Origin: Ipomoea triloba
Lineage: Eukaryota > Streptophyta > Magnoliopsida > Solanales > Convolvulaceae
Assembly: GCF_003576645.1 (NCBI RefSeq)
Contig: NC_044929.1
Location: 2,614,225 to 2,678,224, forward strand
Reading direction: 5' to 3'
DNA length: 64,000 nucleotides
Shown piece after piece: positions 10,585 through 23,131 of the stretch. Under the pieces are notes generated by a model. It saw only the letters and a program-made list of their open reading frames with translations. It was not told the origin of the DNA and ran no database searches. The translations under genes and the position numbers were made by a program. Position 1 is the first letter of the stretch; each line of letters opens with the position of its first letter.

Positions 10585-12639
10585 TTATGATGATTTCGAC
10601 AAAAAATATTATTTTATGATGTTTAATTTAACAATTTGTATTAAATTGTTTGATATTGTGTCTAATTTTATTAGAAATTGCTTCTTTTCAGTTTAGTAAA
10701 TTAAAAATAAATTTTCAAAAATATTAAAAAGTGAACATATATTAATGATATGATCCAGTTTATAATATAGATTATGATCCATGATATAATTTGTCTATCT
10801 CTTAAAAATAAGGGAAAGATAATTAATGTAATAAAAATATATAGAAGAATAGCATTACTCAATTGTTATATATGCTAATTATAATATTGGGTAGAAATTA
10901 ATAAAGAATAATTTTTTCTTTTGGGAATAAAGTATTAAAGCTGGCAAAACTGACACTGCCAACTATTACCAGACATTAAAAAAATTATCTGTATTATTAG
11001 ACCTTGGGGGAAGATATTATAGTAATGTTTAGTTGGTTAATTTGTTTGGTCAAGAAACCTATACTATAGCTTGTTTTCACACACTTTTGTGCCCATTTTG
11101 CTTGCTTCTAAATTAGCCCTACCCACCATTAGATTAGTACTTCTATGACTAGCAGGCTGGCTTATCCATGTTTAGGGATCAACTAGCACCCTATCAAGCT
11201 ATATATGAATTTAATTACAACAATTAATTATCTAGGATACTACTAATAAATATTAAGAGCATCTTCATCATTTGTGGTTTTTAGAAAATTTTTGTCACGC
11301 TACATAAGAGAGAGTGTAAGAGAAAAAGAGGGAAGCAAGAAAAAATAAAAACAAGTTGACAGGAAAAAAATTAATAATGCACTCGCTAGATGCGTCTGGT
11401 GCACCTGAAAGGTCTTTTTTTTCTTTTTTTTTTTTTCACTATGAGATCAATCTTCAATTCCTTTAAAGTTTTTTAAAGTTGCTCTAAAGACCTTGAGTTT
11501 ACTTTAATTCTCTATTTTTTATTTTATTTTTTTGTTTGAATTTAGAAAATATATATACTAGTACCCTTTTTAAAAATCTCTATTTTCCTTTTTAAAATTA
11601 TTTTATTTGTTCAAAAAATAAAAATTTCTCTAGTAGTATGTTTAGTGAATGGAAATCTTAAAAATTTTAAAATGAAAATGAATAATGAAAATTGTATGTA
11701 AGTGTACTTTTTTTTTTCATTTGGAAAATGGAAACTATTTTCTATTTTTAATTTTTAACACAAAATTAAAATCTACGCAAAATGGTTTTCTATTTAGAAA
11801 ATAAGTAAATGGTACCGCTGGAGTATCTGCTTAACATGATTTTTTCAACATTCTTGATTTGGATGAGACTTGAACCTGTGACTTCCCTTTTGGAATGATA
11901 ATAGTAATGTCATCAAATCACAAGATACTTGGCTTCACTTGTTTGAAACAGAATTGAAAAAGTAAACAAATGGAACTAGAAAAAGTGAATTTCCAATTCC
12001 AAACTATATAAGAATGTTTTGCAAAAAAAAAAAAAAAGTTATATTTTTTAAAATAAAATTTTAACACTGAATTTTGTTTTCAGGGTTTCTTTAATAGCCT
12101 TTAACTAGTATTTACATGGACATTTTTAACATTAATATTCCTCTATCCACGTAACTATTGGAAATGGTTATTCACAAAACTAATAATATTCATTTCAAAG
12201 AAAAAAATTGAAAGAATTGTTATCACAGAAAATTTAATCACAATAATAGCTATAGCTAGCTATCATAATAAAATAGAAATATGTAGTGAAAAAATTATTC
12301 CCTTTAATTAATTTTCATTTTCCTAGTTTGGGATGCCATTCAATTCGAGGACTTTTTGACTGCAATTATTGTGAGGGATTCTTTTGCCTATCATCACTGT
12401 CCTTAATGAAAAACCAGTAAACCTAATAAATTAGTGGCAGTGAACAGATTTTCCCACTTCAATAAATTCGGATGGGTATGATTTTATTGATGTGCTCTTT
12501 GTTTTTTCTTTTTGGATGGGGATTGGGGTGGTGGGTACTCTTCCTTTTTTTTTTTTTCCCCTTACATTTGTATATAAATATAAAATAAAATTTTCCTTAC
12601 ATTTGTATATAAATAAAATTAAATTTGTCAAGCAACTTG
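9555..12639. other. Gene-free repeat-rich interval
   Basis: Contains a tandem duplication with a 178-bp period (10101-10278 and 10279 to about 10452, both with AAGCTTGGTTACAAATTTGC), an (AT)n tract at 10522-10579, and a minus-oriented SINE relic near 11816-11935. No gene-like frame is visible. Confidence 0.6.
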
Positions 12640-12659
12640 TATTCAGTTAGCATGTAGTG

Positions 12660-12775
12660 ACTCTCCTATATGAGAGTCATAAGAACCAGCCTCAGTGGAA
12701 ACAGTATGACTCTTTGTACTTCAATAGGTTGAGAAAGTATAAATAAACAGATACTACAATCTATATCCAAATCAA
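12660..12775 (+). mobile_element. SINE 3' fragment (same family as 27867-27997)
   Basis: Carries the family's 3' signature AGGTTGAGAAAGTATAAA followed by ACAGATACTACA, preceded by GACTCTTTGTACTTCA. The 5' box A region is missing or decayed. Confidence 0.5.
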
Positions 12776-13072
12776 TATCTTCAATTAATAAGATGAGAAA
12801 TACAGTCTGATTTTTTAAATGATCCACACCTCCCAAAAATCATGGTTCCCATTTAATTATGAATATTATCATAAGGTGGTTGTATGTAATGATATGTGTT
12901 GAGTATACATCGATTGTGTTATAATTATGGTTGAAGTGCAATCATGATTATCATCTTATCGGAAAAGGAAAAAGAAAATGAAAAAGATGGAAACCCCAAA
13001 CCGATACTATGGTTGGCAAGATCAAACTGCCAGAAACTTTCTTCTTTAATTCTAAAGGTAGTTACGTTGACT

Positions 13073-13174
<102 letters not shown>

Positions 13175-13612
13175 TTATTGCTTTTTGCAGAGTTGGTAAC
13201 ATCTTCAAGAAAAAGCAATATAATGCATGTAATCCCATGACAGAGATCTTCGTTGTTCCCACGTTAATTCTTTCTTTTAGTTTCAATACTGGTGAGACTG
13301 AAATGTTATTAAATATGTACATTTTTGAATATTAAAATATTTGAATATATTTTGGATATATTGATATTATCTCATTTGTTTAATTAGATAATATAAAAAG
13401 AGTTTGAATCTATATATATCAAAACTTTTCTATCCTAAAGTTATAAATATGACCTCTCATTTCTGTGTAATCACATGGAAGAAAATCATGTAAACACTTA
13501 GGATACATCCTAGAAAGCTTTGAAGCTTATTTAGAGATTATGATCATGAAAATAAAAGTCACATGATCTTGAAAGTAAAAGCCCCCCATGAAAATCATGC
13601 TTATATATCATG

Positions 13613-13777
13613 TTGATCCAAACCTCCTATTGAAGATCAAACCATTTGAATCTGGAGGCTCTTCAAAAGAAAAAACATATAAGAGCGTTCAAGACATCAA
13701 TGGTACTTATATGGTTCTTTCCTCTGAAGGGCCTCCGGATTTAAATGGCTTCATCTTCAATTTGAAGTTTGGATCAA
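13613..13777. repeat. Foldback hairpin with 52-nt arms
   Basis: The arms 13613-13664 and 13726-13777 are inverted copies matching at about 80% of positions, starting TTGATCCAAAC and ending GTTTGGATCAA around a 61-nt loop. It could be a small foldback MITE or a small-RNA hairpin precursor. No flanking target duplication is obvious. A short open frame crosses it but has no family resemblance. Confidence 0.6.
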
Positions 13778-13799
13778 CAATTGAAAGATAAGAAGAAGA

Positions 13800-14780
13800 A
13801 GAAGAGATATTAGATTTATTATTCGAAAATAATTAAAAGTTTAAAAATGTAATTTTTTTAAATTATAAGTATACCCACTATTTTTTATTTTGCAAATATA
13901 TACAACATTGTTACATATTATATCATAACATTTACCTTATTATATACTCCGTATTATTTATATTTATGTTCTACAATGTCATCATCATGTCTTTAACTTA
14001 CTGTGGGAAGAGGGGAAGAATGTGAGGTTTATGAGCAAGGGTCATGATAGTATCTTACAATTAGCTTTTTGTGAAGTTCATGCAAAAAATTATAGCAAAA
14101 AGCATGATGATGAGATGTAGACTAATAATTGTATGTTTCCAAACTTTATTCTTTAGGGTTTTCTTGGCCACAACTCCAAAAACAAAATTCAAAAAGATCT
14201 CCTTTTCCCTCCTTTGAAAGCTGCATGCTTTTTTAAACTCCATCTCATGAGTGTTGAGAGTCATCTCCATTTTTTTGGAATCAAAGAATCCAATCATGTA
14301 TGATAGCACATCATATATCTATACATACATTCATGCATACACAAAAATGCTGCATTCATCTGCCCAATTATTTTTCTTTTCTGGTAAAAAATATAAAGGA
14401 GCAACTTTTAATTGCATCAAGCATTCAAGCTTGTGTCGCATTCATTCCTCATTTTTATTTTTATACTATGAAAAAAGTATGACAAAAAAAAAATCAATTA
14501 CAAGGTAGAATCGGGGTTAAGCAATTTCTATAGCGTTCACCATACATAAATATAATTATACTGTTGTAAAATATGATGTATCCGTGTGTGAACAATTGTA
14601 TCATTCTGATTGCAAAAGGTTATAGACAAAACTATTTACATGAAAATAAAGAGAAGACCAACTACAAAGAGAATTATCAATCTTTATTATTCATCATTCA
14701 ATCCAATATATACATGATGTAGAGAGTTGCAGTATATATAACTATAAATTTATAAAGGATGACAACGTATTATATAATAT
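13800..14780. other. Gene-free AT-rich interval
   Basis: I see no gene or recognisable element here beyond AT-rich sequence and scattered short frames. Confidence 0.5.
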
Positions 14781-14789
14781 AATATCTAT

Positions 14790-15310
14790 ACTAATGTCCA
14801 CATATATTTATTTATTGCACATCCTTGGGGCATTACTATATTATACTAATGCTTCGTAAAAAACCTCACTAGAAAAACTCAATAAGAAAAACCTAGTTGA
14901 GGAAAAAAATACATGATATATGTGTGTTCGTATGTTGCACTAGCTGTCTCGTTAATTTTTTTAATTAATTAAGAAAACTTTATTAAAACTCAACCAAAGA
15001 AAAAAAAGAGTATAGTGATTGGTCTTCAAGACTCAATCTTGAGGATTGATTCAAGTAAATCTCATTCACTTGAAAATAACAATATTCAAAGTCCACATGT
15101 TCTAATATAAAAACTTTTTTTTTTGAAAAAAGTGTAGAAATGAATTTTGTGAACAAATATGCTAGATTGTCACTAGAGCGGACATTTTGTATAATAATAT
15201 CATGACTCTTCTGGAGCTCACGTGGGTTGAATATTGACATATATTTTTGTCAAATATTCCTAAATATACCCATTTATCATTTGTGCAATACAAGCTTTAC
15301 TGTACGCATA
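14790..15310 (-). pseudogene. Ty1/copia pol relic: end of RNase H and 3' region
   Basis: On the minus strand, decayed frames read CIAQMINGYI and then NVRSSDNLAYLFTKF, matching the end of copia RNase H (family pattern: IRSxDNLADLFTK, recalled). Downstream, the motifs GTTTTTCTTATTGAGTTTTT and GAGGTTTTTTACGA match the region just before the 3' LTR in many plant copia elements. Stops and frameshifts show it is dead. No LTR pair was found. Confidence 0.75.
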
Positions 15311-15380
15311 CAGGGCATTGAGGGTAAAACATAGCATAACTAGTTTAGGACTTGACATTCATGAATCAGGGTTCACCTTA

Positions 15381-15716
15381 CATTGTGGACCATGGTCCAA
15401 AATGACATTCAAATTTTGTGTCCGCAATTAATATATTATATGTCTACAATTAACAAATTATATGCATATAAATAAATAGAAAGCATATAATATGTTAACT
15501 GCAAACACATATACAATTAACATGTTATGTATTTGCCGTTGACGTATTATGTATCTGTAATTAACATATTGTGTGCCTAAATTTAACAAATCATGTACCT
15601 TCAATTTATTTACAGATACATAATTTATTAATTAAAGACATAATATATTAATTACACATACATAATTTTTGAACCAATGTCCACCGTACAAGATGAACTT
15701 GGTCCATGATATAACA
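15381..15716. mobile_element. Probable decayed MITE with GGACCATGGTCC-like ends
   Basis: Left end GTGGACCATGGTCC; right end TTGGTCCATGATATAAC. The interior is built from repeated ACATATTATGT/TTAATTG-type AT-rich motifs. Termini and target duplication are not cleanly definable. The element resembles the family at 23908-24177 and 30455-30682. Confidence 0.4.
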
Positions 15717-15719
15717 ATT

Positions 15720-17297
15720 GTTTTTTGTACTTTGTCGGCCCAATACATTTTTTTTTAGAGAGAGAGAGAAGTCGGCCCAATACTTTTAAGTGCTTAAAAT
15801 GCCATATTGCAAACCTTTTATTCAAGAAGAGTTCATAGTTGAAGATAGCCCATAAAAGAGCACTCTTCAAAGATGTCCATATAATCCATATATGGCCAGC
15901 ACAATTTGGTAAATTATACTATGGATTAGGATCTATATTGTAACGTAAATCATTGATAAATGTTTATATTGTAATGTAAATCATTGATAAATGTTTATTT
16001 TTAATATATTGAAACTTTATTTTTAAGTAGTGTATCAAGAAATAAACTTTTAACATACTAACAATGAATATTCGAAAAAATAAATATTTAATGTACTAAA
16101 AATTAATATTCACTATACTGAAAATGAATCTCTATGCAATTGTTCTACCTTGCAAGGTAGACTATGGTTCATGGTATAATTATTGGTACAATTAAGACAA
16201 ATCATTACCATGGTCGACAATGCAATGTGAACTATAGATAAATAGTCATTTATTGAAAGTTCATTTTTAATATATTACAATTTTATTTTTAAGTAGTATA
16301 CTTAAAAATGAATTTTTGATATAAAATAAATAAATTTTCATATAATAAATGTTTATCGTATTAAAAATGAGCATTAAATATATTAAAAATAAATCTTATT
16401 TTAGTGATCTGGTCCAATTATAAGGTCAACCGGTATAATGATTCCACAATTAGCATGTTGCAAGGACTTCACATTCAAAATTTTTGAATAAGGGTCATTT
16501 GTGAAATTAGTTTTAAGAACACATGGAAGTTATTCAAACCCACCAAATCCCTATGATTGGCTAAGGATATTATTGAAGGATATTTTTCATTATTGGATGT
16601 TTAAAACTTTAAATAGTTGGTTGATAAAAAAAAAGCTTTAAATAGTATAAAAAAATTATTACAATTTCATATTATAACTAACTCTTTTTTTCTTTCAATT
16701 CTTTTTTAAAATAGTCTCCGCTGAGACCTTTAACATATTCTTATTTTTAAGAGAGGTCGAGTCAAGATGAAAATGTACGGAGTAATACTTATGCTGGTAA
16801 ATATAAAACTAATCAGTAATAAATTGTTTGTTATTTATAAGGGAAAGTACATGTAATACTTTTGAAGAAAAAAATGTAATACTTTTAAATCAAAATGTGA
16901 TATTTAACGATTGAATAGTTACTTATGAGAAAAGAGTGTGATACTACTCAGGGATAAATTGATTGGTTGATGCTTATGAGAGAAAATATAATATTGTTGA
17001 GGTATATAAGAAGATTCAAGTGAGAATATGTTCCCAAATAAAAAGTGAAACTAATAATTTCATTCATCTATCTGATCTGAGTAGATTGATGGTTGAATGT
17101 GACTTGAAAATACAGAGAAAATGGGCAGTGTCAATTTTATAATTATTGCAAAAAATTACAAATTTAAAAGTTTGCAATAATTATAATATTAACACATGTA
17201 TTTTACTAAAGCTTCAACCATTAATGAATCTTGATTGATCGCTGAGATCAGTCCTTACTTTTTATGGGAGGAGATTATTGTCATTTGAATTTACTAT
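15720..17297. other. Gene-free AT-rich interval
   Basis: Short repeated motifs occur (for example TTAATATATT and GTAGACTATGGTTCATGG near 16155-16180, probably another MITE fragment). No coding frame is seen. Confidence 0.5.
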
Positions 17298-17548
17298 GGC
17301 CCTGCTTGGTAAATGACTGTTACCCGATTGAGTTAGCTGATTGTAGAAAGTTGTTTGGTAAATTAGTTGTTAGCTGATAATTGTTTGGTATAATTTATTT
17401 TCTCATAAAAGCTAATTGAAAAGGCTGCTTTGAGTAGCCTTTTGAATTTTAGTATTTTAGAGTTATAAAAAGCTTATTAACCAAACAACTAATAGTGATT
17501 AAATAAGCTAAAATTGGCTGATAGGCTGATTATTTACCAAACAGGGCC
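17298..17548. mobile_element. MITE, 251 bp, GGCCCTG(C/T)TTGGTAAAT termini
   Basis: The two ends are inverted repeats of about 19 bp: GGCCCTGCTTGGTAAAT at the left and ATTTACCAAACAGGGCC at the right. GCTGATTG-like motifs recur inside both arms. Such CTGTTTGG termini are common among plant hAT- and PIF-type MITEs. The target-site duplication is unclear, so the superfamily is not assigned. Confidence 0.7.
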
Positions 17549-18744
17549 TATATATATTGTCAAAACACTACTAGTTCAACTCCTAGCAAGACTGTTGATT
17601 TGATAGCTACAAGATTACTAGTTCGACTCCCAGTAGAAGATGACTAATCTATGTTAACAATATGAGATTTATTTAGTACAGACCCTTGACTAATAATTGC
17701 GTATTTTTCTGGTAGACAAAATTTAAAAAAGCACTCAACCATGTGCTCTCGAATACAACAAATTATAGAGACGCTCGACCAAACTCTTTCATATGACTGA
17801 GATGGAGACATGACAACCATTTTCCTCCAAATGAAAAAATGTGGAAGTCAACTACATTACATTAAACAAATCACGTTATGATCGTAAATGGAAAGTTAAT
17901 TCTGCCATGCACCCTATGAGACTTTGCACCCACCTAATTAAGAAAGACCAAACATAGCCTTACACGCTAGTAAGAAGTTTAATTTGTATGTTTTTACATG
18001 AAACATTAAAAAAAATTATGCTTAATTTGTATATAAATATAAATGATATAAAAATGGGCCGTGGTATACAAGTTACGTTGATTGAGATTGTACAATATTA
18101 TAATTGAAATCAATACATTACGTACGCTAATTGAATTCATATGTTATGTTAATATGGATATATACTATACTATTCTTACATAATTTTTACGGATCAACAG
18201 TGAGTTGGCTTATTCCGGTGAGGAAGAAGTTTTTTTATTTTTTTACCCTTTTTGTTTTAGTACTACTGACTCTGTTGCAATGCAGTATCTGTTCATAATT
18301 ACTTTCTTAACTTTAACATATTGAAGCATAAAGAGCTAATATCATTTTTACTGAGATTCGAACGCACAAACTCCTATATGAGAGTGCAACTTAGAAAGAA
18401 GTTAAAATTTAAATTATTTAACTCATTAATTGTGAAAGGACAAAATTATCCTTGAGAAAATGGAATGACGATACCACCAAAGTCGAAAGACGTTGCTGAT
18501 ATTTACTCTCTTAAAAATTAAAACTCTAATCTCTTAAAAAAAAAAAAAAAAAAAAAAACTCTAAGGAGATGACCGGAGTGCAAAAAATGTAAAATTGTGT
18601 AACCGACAGGAGTTGGCTCTAATGCTGACGTGGCGAGATAAGATTGGAAATTCCAGAGGCATGGGTCCCACATTAGTAAAACTCCGCCCACCTAACCTTT
18701 ACAGGTTGACTGTTTGGTCCCTCCAGATCACGGGACTTCATCAT
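17549..18744. other. Interval upstream of the WIT-like gene; SINE relic inside
   Basis: A minus-oriented SINE relic lies near 18262-18395 (GCAGTATCTGTTCATA, then a GATTCGAACG box-B-like motif). Two tRNA-like GACTCC(C)AG stretches lie near 17570-17640. The part from about 18560 is GC-richer and promoter-like, with TGACGTGGC (18626-18634), an ACGT-core site for bZIP factors. Confidence 0.45.
18626..18634 (+). promoter_or_regulatory. ACGT-core (TGACGTGGC) site in the WIT promoter
   Basis: A G-box/C-box hybrid of the type bound by plant bZIPs, about 250 bp upstream of the inferred leader-exon donor. No convincing TATA box is seen nearby. Confidence 0.35.
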
Positions 18745-18874
18745 TCTGTGTTAAATGAGTGGCAGTGAAGATAGGGTCTCTGTAATTGATTACTCCCAAT
18801 GATTTCATCTTTAATTTCAGAGAATTCAAGAAACCCACCCACCCACCCACAAAGCCTTCCCAGTTTCCTCACAG
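18745..18874 (+). other. Probable 5' UTR exon of the WIT-like gene
   Basis: The CT/CCCA-rich segment ends in CTCACAG/GTATGT, a strong donor at 18875. The matching acceptor TTTTCTATCAG is at 20053, 27 bp before the start codon, giving a leader intron of 1179 bp (18875-20053) that holds a TRIM element. The exon's left edge is a guess. Confidence 0.5.
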
Positions 18875-19339
18875 GTATGTGTTCTAAATCCTACTAGAAT
18901 GAAAAGCTAAGGACTTAGTCGAGTTTAAAGTCTAGATTTTGCTCTTTTGTTTGGTTGTTGAATTGGTTAGTTCTTGATTTTCTGGTCTGCTCAATCTCTG
19001 CTCAGTTAATTTTCTTTCAATTCTGAATCCAGTATGAATAGCTATGTTGTTTGGAGTTTCATAGGGAGTTTCTATTTTAAGGAAGCTATCTGTTTGTTAA
19101 AGTAATGTTTTTTTACTTCTGCGATTCATAGTGCCCTCAAGATTTACTGCTGAGCCATTAGCAGATTTGAGGTCTGTGGTGGTTGGATTTACAGGTTACT
19201 GAGTTTTAAGACCCATAATGGGTTTAAGTTGAAAAAATGTTTTCAAGATTTAGTAAGGATGAAGCTCATAGAATGCAGATTGGTAAAGCTTATTGTTTTG
19301 TATTGTGATTATGGTTTGTAATTATGGATTGGCAGCTTG

Positions 19340-19609
19340 GGAGGGTGCTAAGATTTGGCCAATTGTACCTTCAGCCTCTCCGAGAGCACCTGCCAGCCTT
19401 AATGAGCCCTGGCTCTGATACTACTTTGATAGAATCAAGCGTTTACCACTATGTCAAAAATTATACTCGTAGTTAGTAGCGAAGGCACAACTTTATTTCT
19501 TTATACTGTCACATTTTCGAGAGGCAGGTGCTAGACTTGGCCCTTCAGCCTCCGTCTAACAATCCCTTAGATGTGATGGACTTGGCCCTTCACCGGCCTC
19601 CGTCCAACA
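19340..19609 (-). mobile_element. TRIM element (LTR + PBS) in the WIT leader intron
   Basis: Read on the minus strand, a 183-bp LTR (19609 down to 19427) begins TGTTGGACGGAGGCC and ends GATTCTATCA. It is followed by AAGTAGTATCAGAGCCA, a near match to the initiator-Met tRNA primer-binding sequence TGGTATCAGAGC, then AAGGCTGGCAGGTGC and a decayed second LTR start. Part of the LTR plus flank is duplicated again at 19656-19800. Confidence 0.75.
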
Positions 19610-20080
19610 TGTAAAATGTAGATTAGTGAACGCAATTCTAATAGTCTAGTTAAAAAATAGACTTGGCCCTTCATGCCTCTGCCCAACAATCTCCCTAGCC
19701 ACTTGGCACCTGGTGCTAGACTTGCCCTTCATCGGCCTCCGCCCAACAACATGTAAAATGTAGGTTAGTGAACATGATTCTAATAATCTGGTTAAAAAAA
19801 TCCTTTATCAATGGTAATGCATCAAAGAAAACGGGCTGACAGTTATAATTTGATATTGTTGCCAATTCGAAGCGTTGGATGAGATACTTTGTTGTTGCTG
19901 TTAGAACTTTGACATAATAGTGTCTTGTTAATAGCTTATCTTCTCCGGTATACTCTCACCTTTTAAACTGGATGTGCATTCTCTTCTTATATGACTTTGA
20001 AAATCAATGGTAATCTACGGTATGAGCATTATTTCTATTTGATTTTCTATCAGCAACCAATCTTGGCGTAAAAATTGGCA

Positions 20081-23000
20081 ATGGAAGAAATGGATGCTTG
20101 TACTCTTGGTATTATTGATCGAGAACCTATTAAGATCTTACTAAATGAAGGCCCTTCCATTGAAGCCAAAGACATGGAAGAGGTAAGAAGCTCGATGGAA
20201 ATTTTAAACCGAGTGGACTTGGACTTGGCGTATTCTTCTGAGAAGTTGGTGAATCTTGGGAACCTTCTCGTGAATGTGAGGGCAAAACAAGATGAAGTTG
20301 AAGCATTGGCAGTAGCGAATGATGATTCTGTGGATTCGGTTGAGAAAGCATTGACGTTGGATCACTTAAATGCTGTTCTAAATTCCGAAATAAGACAGCT
20401 GGATGAGTTTTTCAGTAATCTTCACGATATAATTCTCGATGCCCGCCAAAAGATTTCTTCGTGTGGGAGGTTGAGCGAATTGGGTATAATAGTGGAGAAC
20501 AAATTGCACGATTCCGAAGAATCGTTGGGACAATTAAAAGAACGTGTTATGAAATTGAAGATGCAGCTTGCCAATGCATTGCAGATTGGCTCTTTAGGTT
20601 CAAATCAAGATGAATGTAAGTCATAAAACATCGATTCTCTAACATTGATGTCTCGGTTTTTTTTTTTTTTTTTGGTTAGCTAAAATGTTTAAAGCGTGAC
20701 AGGGAGACTCGGGGTGGCTCCGAAGCCTCAAGTGCAGGCAGCAGAGCAAAAGCGTGTTCTAAGAATGTTGGAAAAATCTCTTGCAAGAGAGCTGGATCTC
20801 GAGAAGAAAATAACGGAGATGAAACAAAACGAAGACGATCTTAAATTGAAGCTAAGGTTAAGAGAACAAGTCGCTTTTTGTATGGAAGAGGCCGCTGAGG
20901 TGATATGGGGGAGGTTTCTAGAGGCAGAAAACACGGTCGAGGTGCTAATGGGTATATCAAAAGAGATGGCGGGCCGACTCCAGATCATTAATTTCAACCT
21001 AAACGGTTCCCTTCAAAGGGAGCACGAAACGAAATTGAAATTCGAGGCTTGCCAGCAGCAGCTAAATGCTAAAGATATTGCCATTCGGAAGCTCAACGAA
21101 AGCATTGCACAGCTTAACGCCGAAAATTCTGAAGTACTCTCTTTGAAACAAAATGTCGAAACTTTAGAACAAAAGTTGAGTGGATCCGAGTCTCAACTAA
21201 GGAAGGCAAATGCATCAATCGAGGAAAATCGGGAGCAAATTAAAGAAATGGAAAGCGAAATAGACTCTTTGAAAGAAGACGTTTATCAGTTGGAGAATAG
21301 GGCTGAAAGCGCAGAGGCAAAAGTGGCGGAGCTAACCGAGACGAACTTGGAGCTAAATGAAGAATTGGGGTTCCTTAAAGGCAGTAACGATAGTAGTACA
21401 AAAAAAGTGAGCATTCTCGAGAAGAAGATAAGAGAATTGGAACTTCAACTTCAGCACGCTAAAGCGTCTTCCGAAGCAGGCCAAGAGCAGCAAAACATGT
21501 TATATTCTGCCATCTGGGATATGGAAACCCTAATCGATGAATTAAAACAGAAAGTTTCGAAAGCAGAAAACAAGACGGACAGTGCAGAGGAGCAATGCAT
21601 TATATTGTCCGAAGCTAATTTAGATCTTAACAAAGAAATCGATATCCTAAGGACGAGAGTTGAAGACTTGGAGACATCTTTGAATCAAGCTGCTGTTGAG
21701 AAAATGGCAAGTGCAAAAGACATTAACATTAAGACCAATTTTATTATGGATTTGGTGATGCAACTAGCAATAGAAAGGGAACGAGTGCAAAAACAGGTTT
21801 GTTTTCTGCTTATCTATTCCTCCACTTGATTCCGAGTCTGAACATAAGTTAACTTTCTTAGCGGAACTGTTCGGGATTCACATTCACATGAAACCGACCT
21901 GTTTTCTAATTGTTGCAGTTATGCTCTTTGAAAAATGAAAACAAAATGTTGACCGGGAAATTAAAGAAGATGACTTTGGAAAATGCATCTCCAACTGGTG
22001 TTGAGAGTGGAGATGGTGATGATAAAGAGCCTCCACCTTTTACAGATAATTTGGCTGGTGCTACTTGTGTAGAAACTCCTCAGGAAGTGCCGGTAGAATG
22101 CCCTTTGAGAAGCTGTGAGGTATATGTTCTTTTGTGCCCTTCAATTTTGTTTTTAGTAAGGATATATGGCTAGTAACGAAGGCCCACCACATTTTTGAGA
22201 GGCAGGGTGCTGGACTTGGTCTCTGTCCAACAATTACCCCCGCACCTGCCAGCCTTAACTGGACTCAAACCTGTGACTTGGCTCTAATACACTTGTTAGG
22301 ATCAAACGCTTACCACTACGTCAAAAGTTATAGCTAATAGCGAAGACAGAACTTTATTTTCTTATATCGCCACATTTTCGAGAGGCAAGGTGCAGAACTT
22401 GGCCCTTCAGGCCTCCGCCCAACAATCTCTTACCCACTTGGTGCTGGACTTGGCCCTTCATTGGCCTTCGCGACAAATTCATGTGCTCCATCTCAACTAA
22501 AAGCCTAAGTTGATAGTTGGAGTTGGATTGCACGTTTATATATTATATGCTCAACACGCCCACTTAAGTGTATGAGCTCTTTGGCATGAGATTGGCTTTG
22601 ATACCAAATTGAATCATGTGTTTCATCTCAACTAAAAGACTAAGATGATAGTTGGATTGCACATTTATGTTTATATGTTATATGCTCAACAAACAGTTCA
22701 TGCTTAATAACTAATCATATGAGATGGTCTTTCATCACCACATTAAATCCTCGTTTTGCATGATTTCATATCGAACTTTCAAATGAGAACTTTGTAACCT
22801 ATGTGCCATTTGATTTTGCAAACTACTCTTCCTTCTACCAATCAAGTCAATCTTTTTTTGTTATCTATTTCTTTGGATAGTCCATTCTGCTGCTAATATC
22901 TGATTTAACTCAAATAAGGTGGAAGAGTTACCCGATAATCAAACCAGAGAAGGGATGTCTTCCTCTTCTGCCAATACAGTTCTAGAGCCAGAGGAAGTCG

Positions 23001-23131
23001 AGGGAGCAGCAGAGGCAAGGCGGCATAAGAGCAGAAGGTACATATATGTTGCGATTCTTGGCGTATTGCTCTCTATATTAGCACCATTTTTATACAACCG
23101 AAGATCTTCTTTTGTTAACTTTGATGGTTGA
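20081..23131 (+). CDS. WPP-domain-interacting tail-anchored protein (WIT-like)
   Basis: Four coding exons: 20081-20615, 20703-21796, 21919-22119 and 22919-23131, all GT-AG and in frame, giving 680 residues. A TTG lies six bases upstream in frame, but the first ATG is 20081. The protein is mostly coiled coil. Near its start it has NRVDLDLAYSSEKLVNL (residues 43-59), which I recall as the conserved start of plant WIT proteins. It ends in a basic stretch and a single hydrophobic helix (about 651-669, YVAILGVLLSILAPFL) with an 11-residue tail, as expected of a tail-anchored outer nuclear envelope protein. In Arabidopsis, WIT proteins bind WIP proteins and myosin XI-i, anchor RanGAP at the nuclear envelope and move nuclei. 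Intron 3 (22120-22918) carries a TRIM. A homolog of unknown localisation remains possible. Confidence 0.88.
22160..22475 (-). mobile_element. Ultra-compact TRIM in WIT intron 3
   Basis: On the minus strand the order is LTR (22475 down to 22294, 182 bp, ending GATCCTAACA), a degenerate PBS (TGTATTAGAGCC), a purine-rich stretch GGTGCGGGGG, then a second, truncated LTR starting at 22232 with TGTTGGACAGAG. The interval between the LTRs (22233-22293) is only about 61 bp. The LTR matches the copies at 5359-5541 and 19427-19609. Confidence 0.75.
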
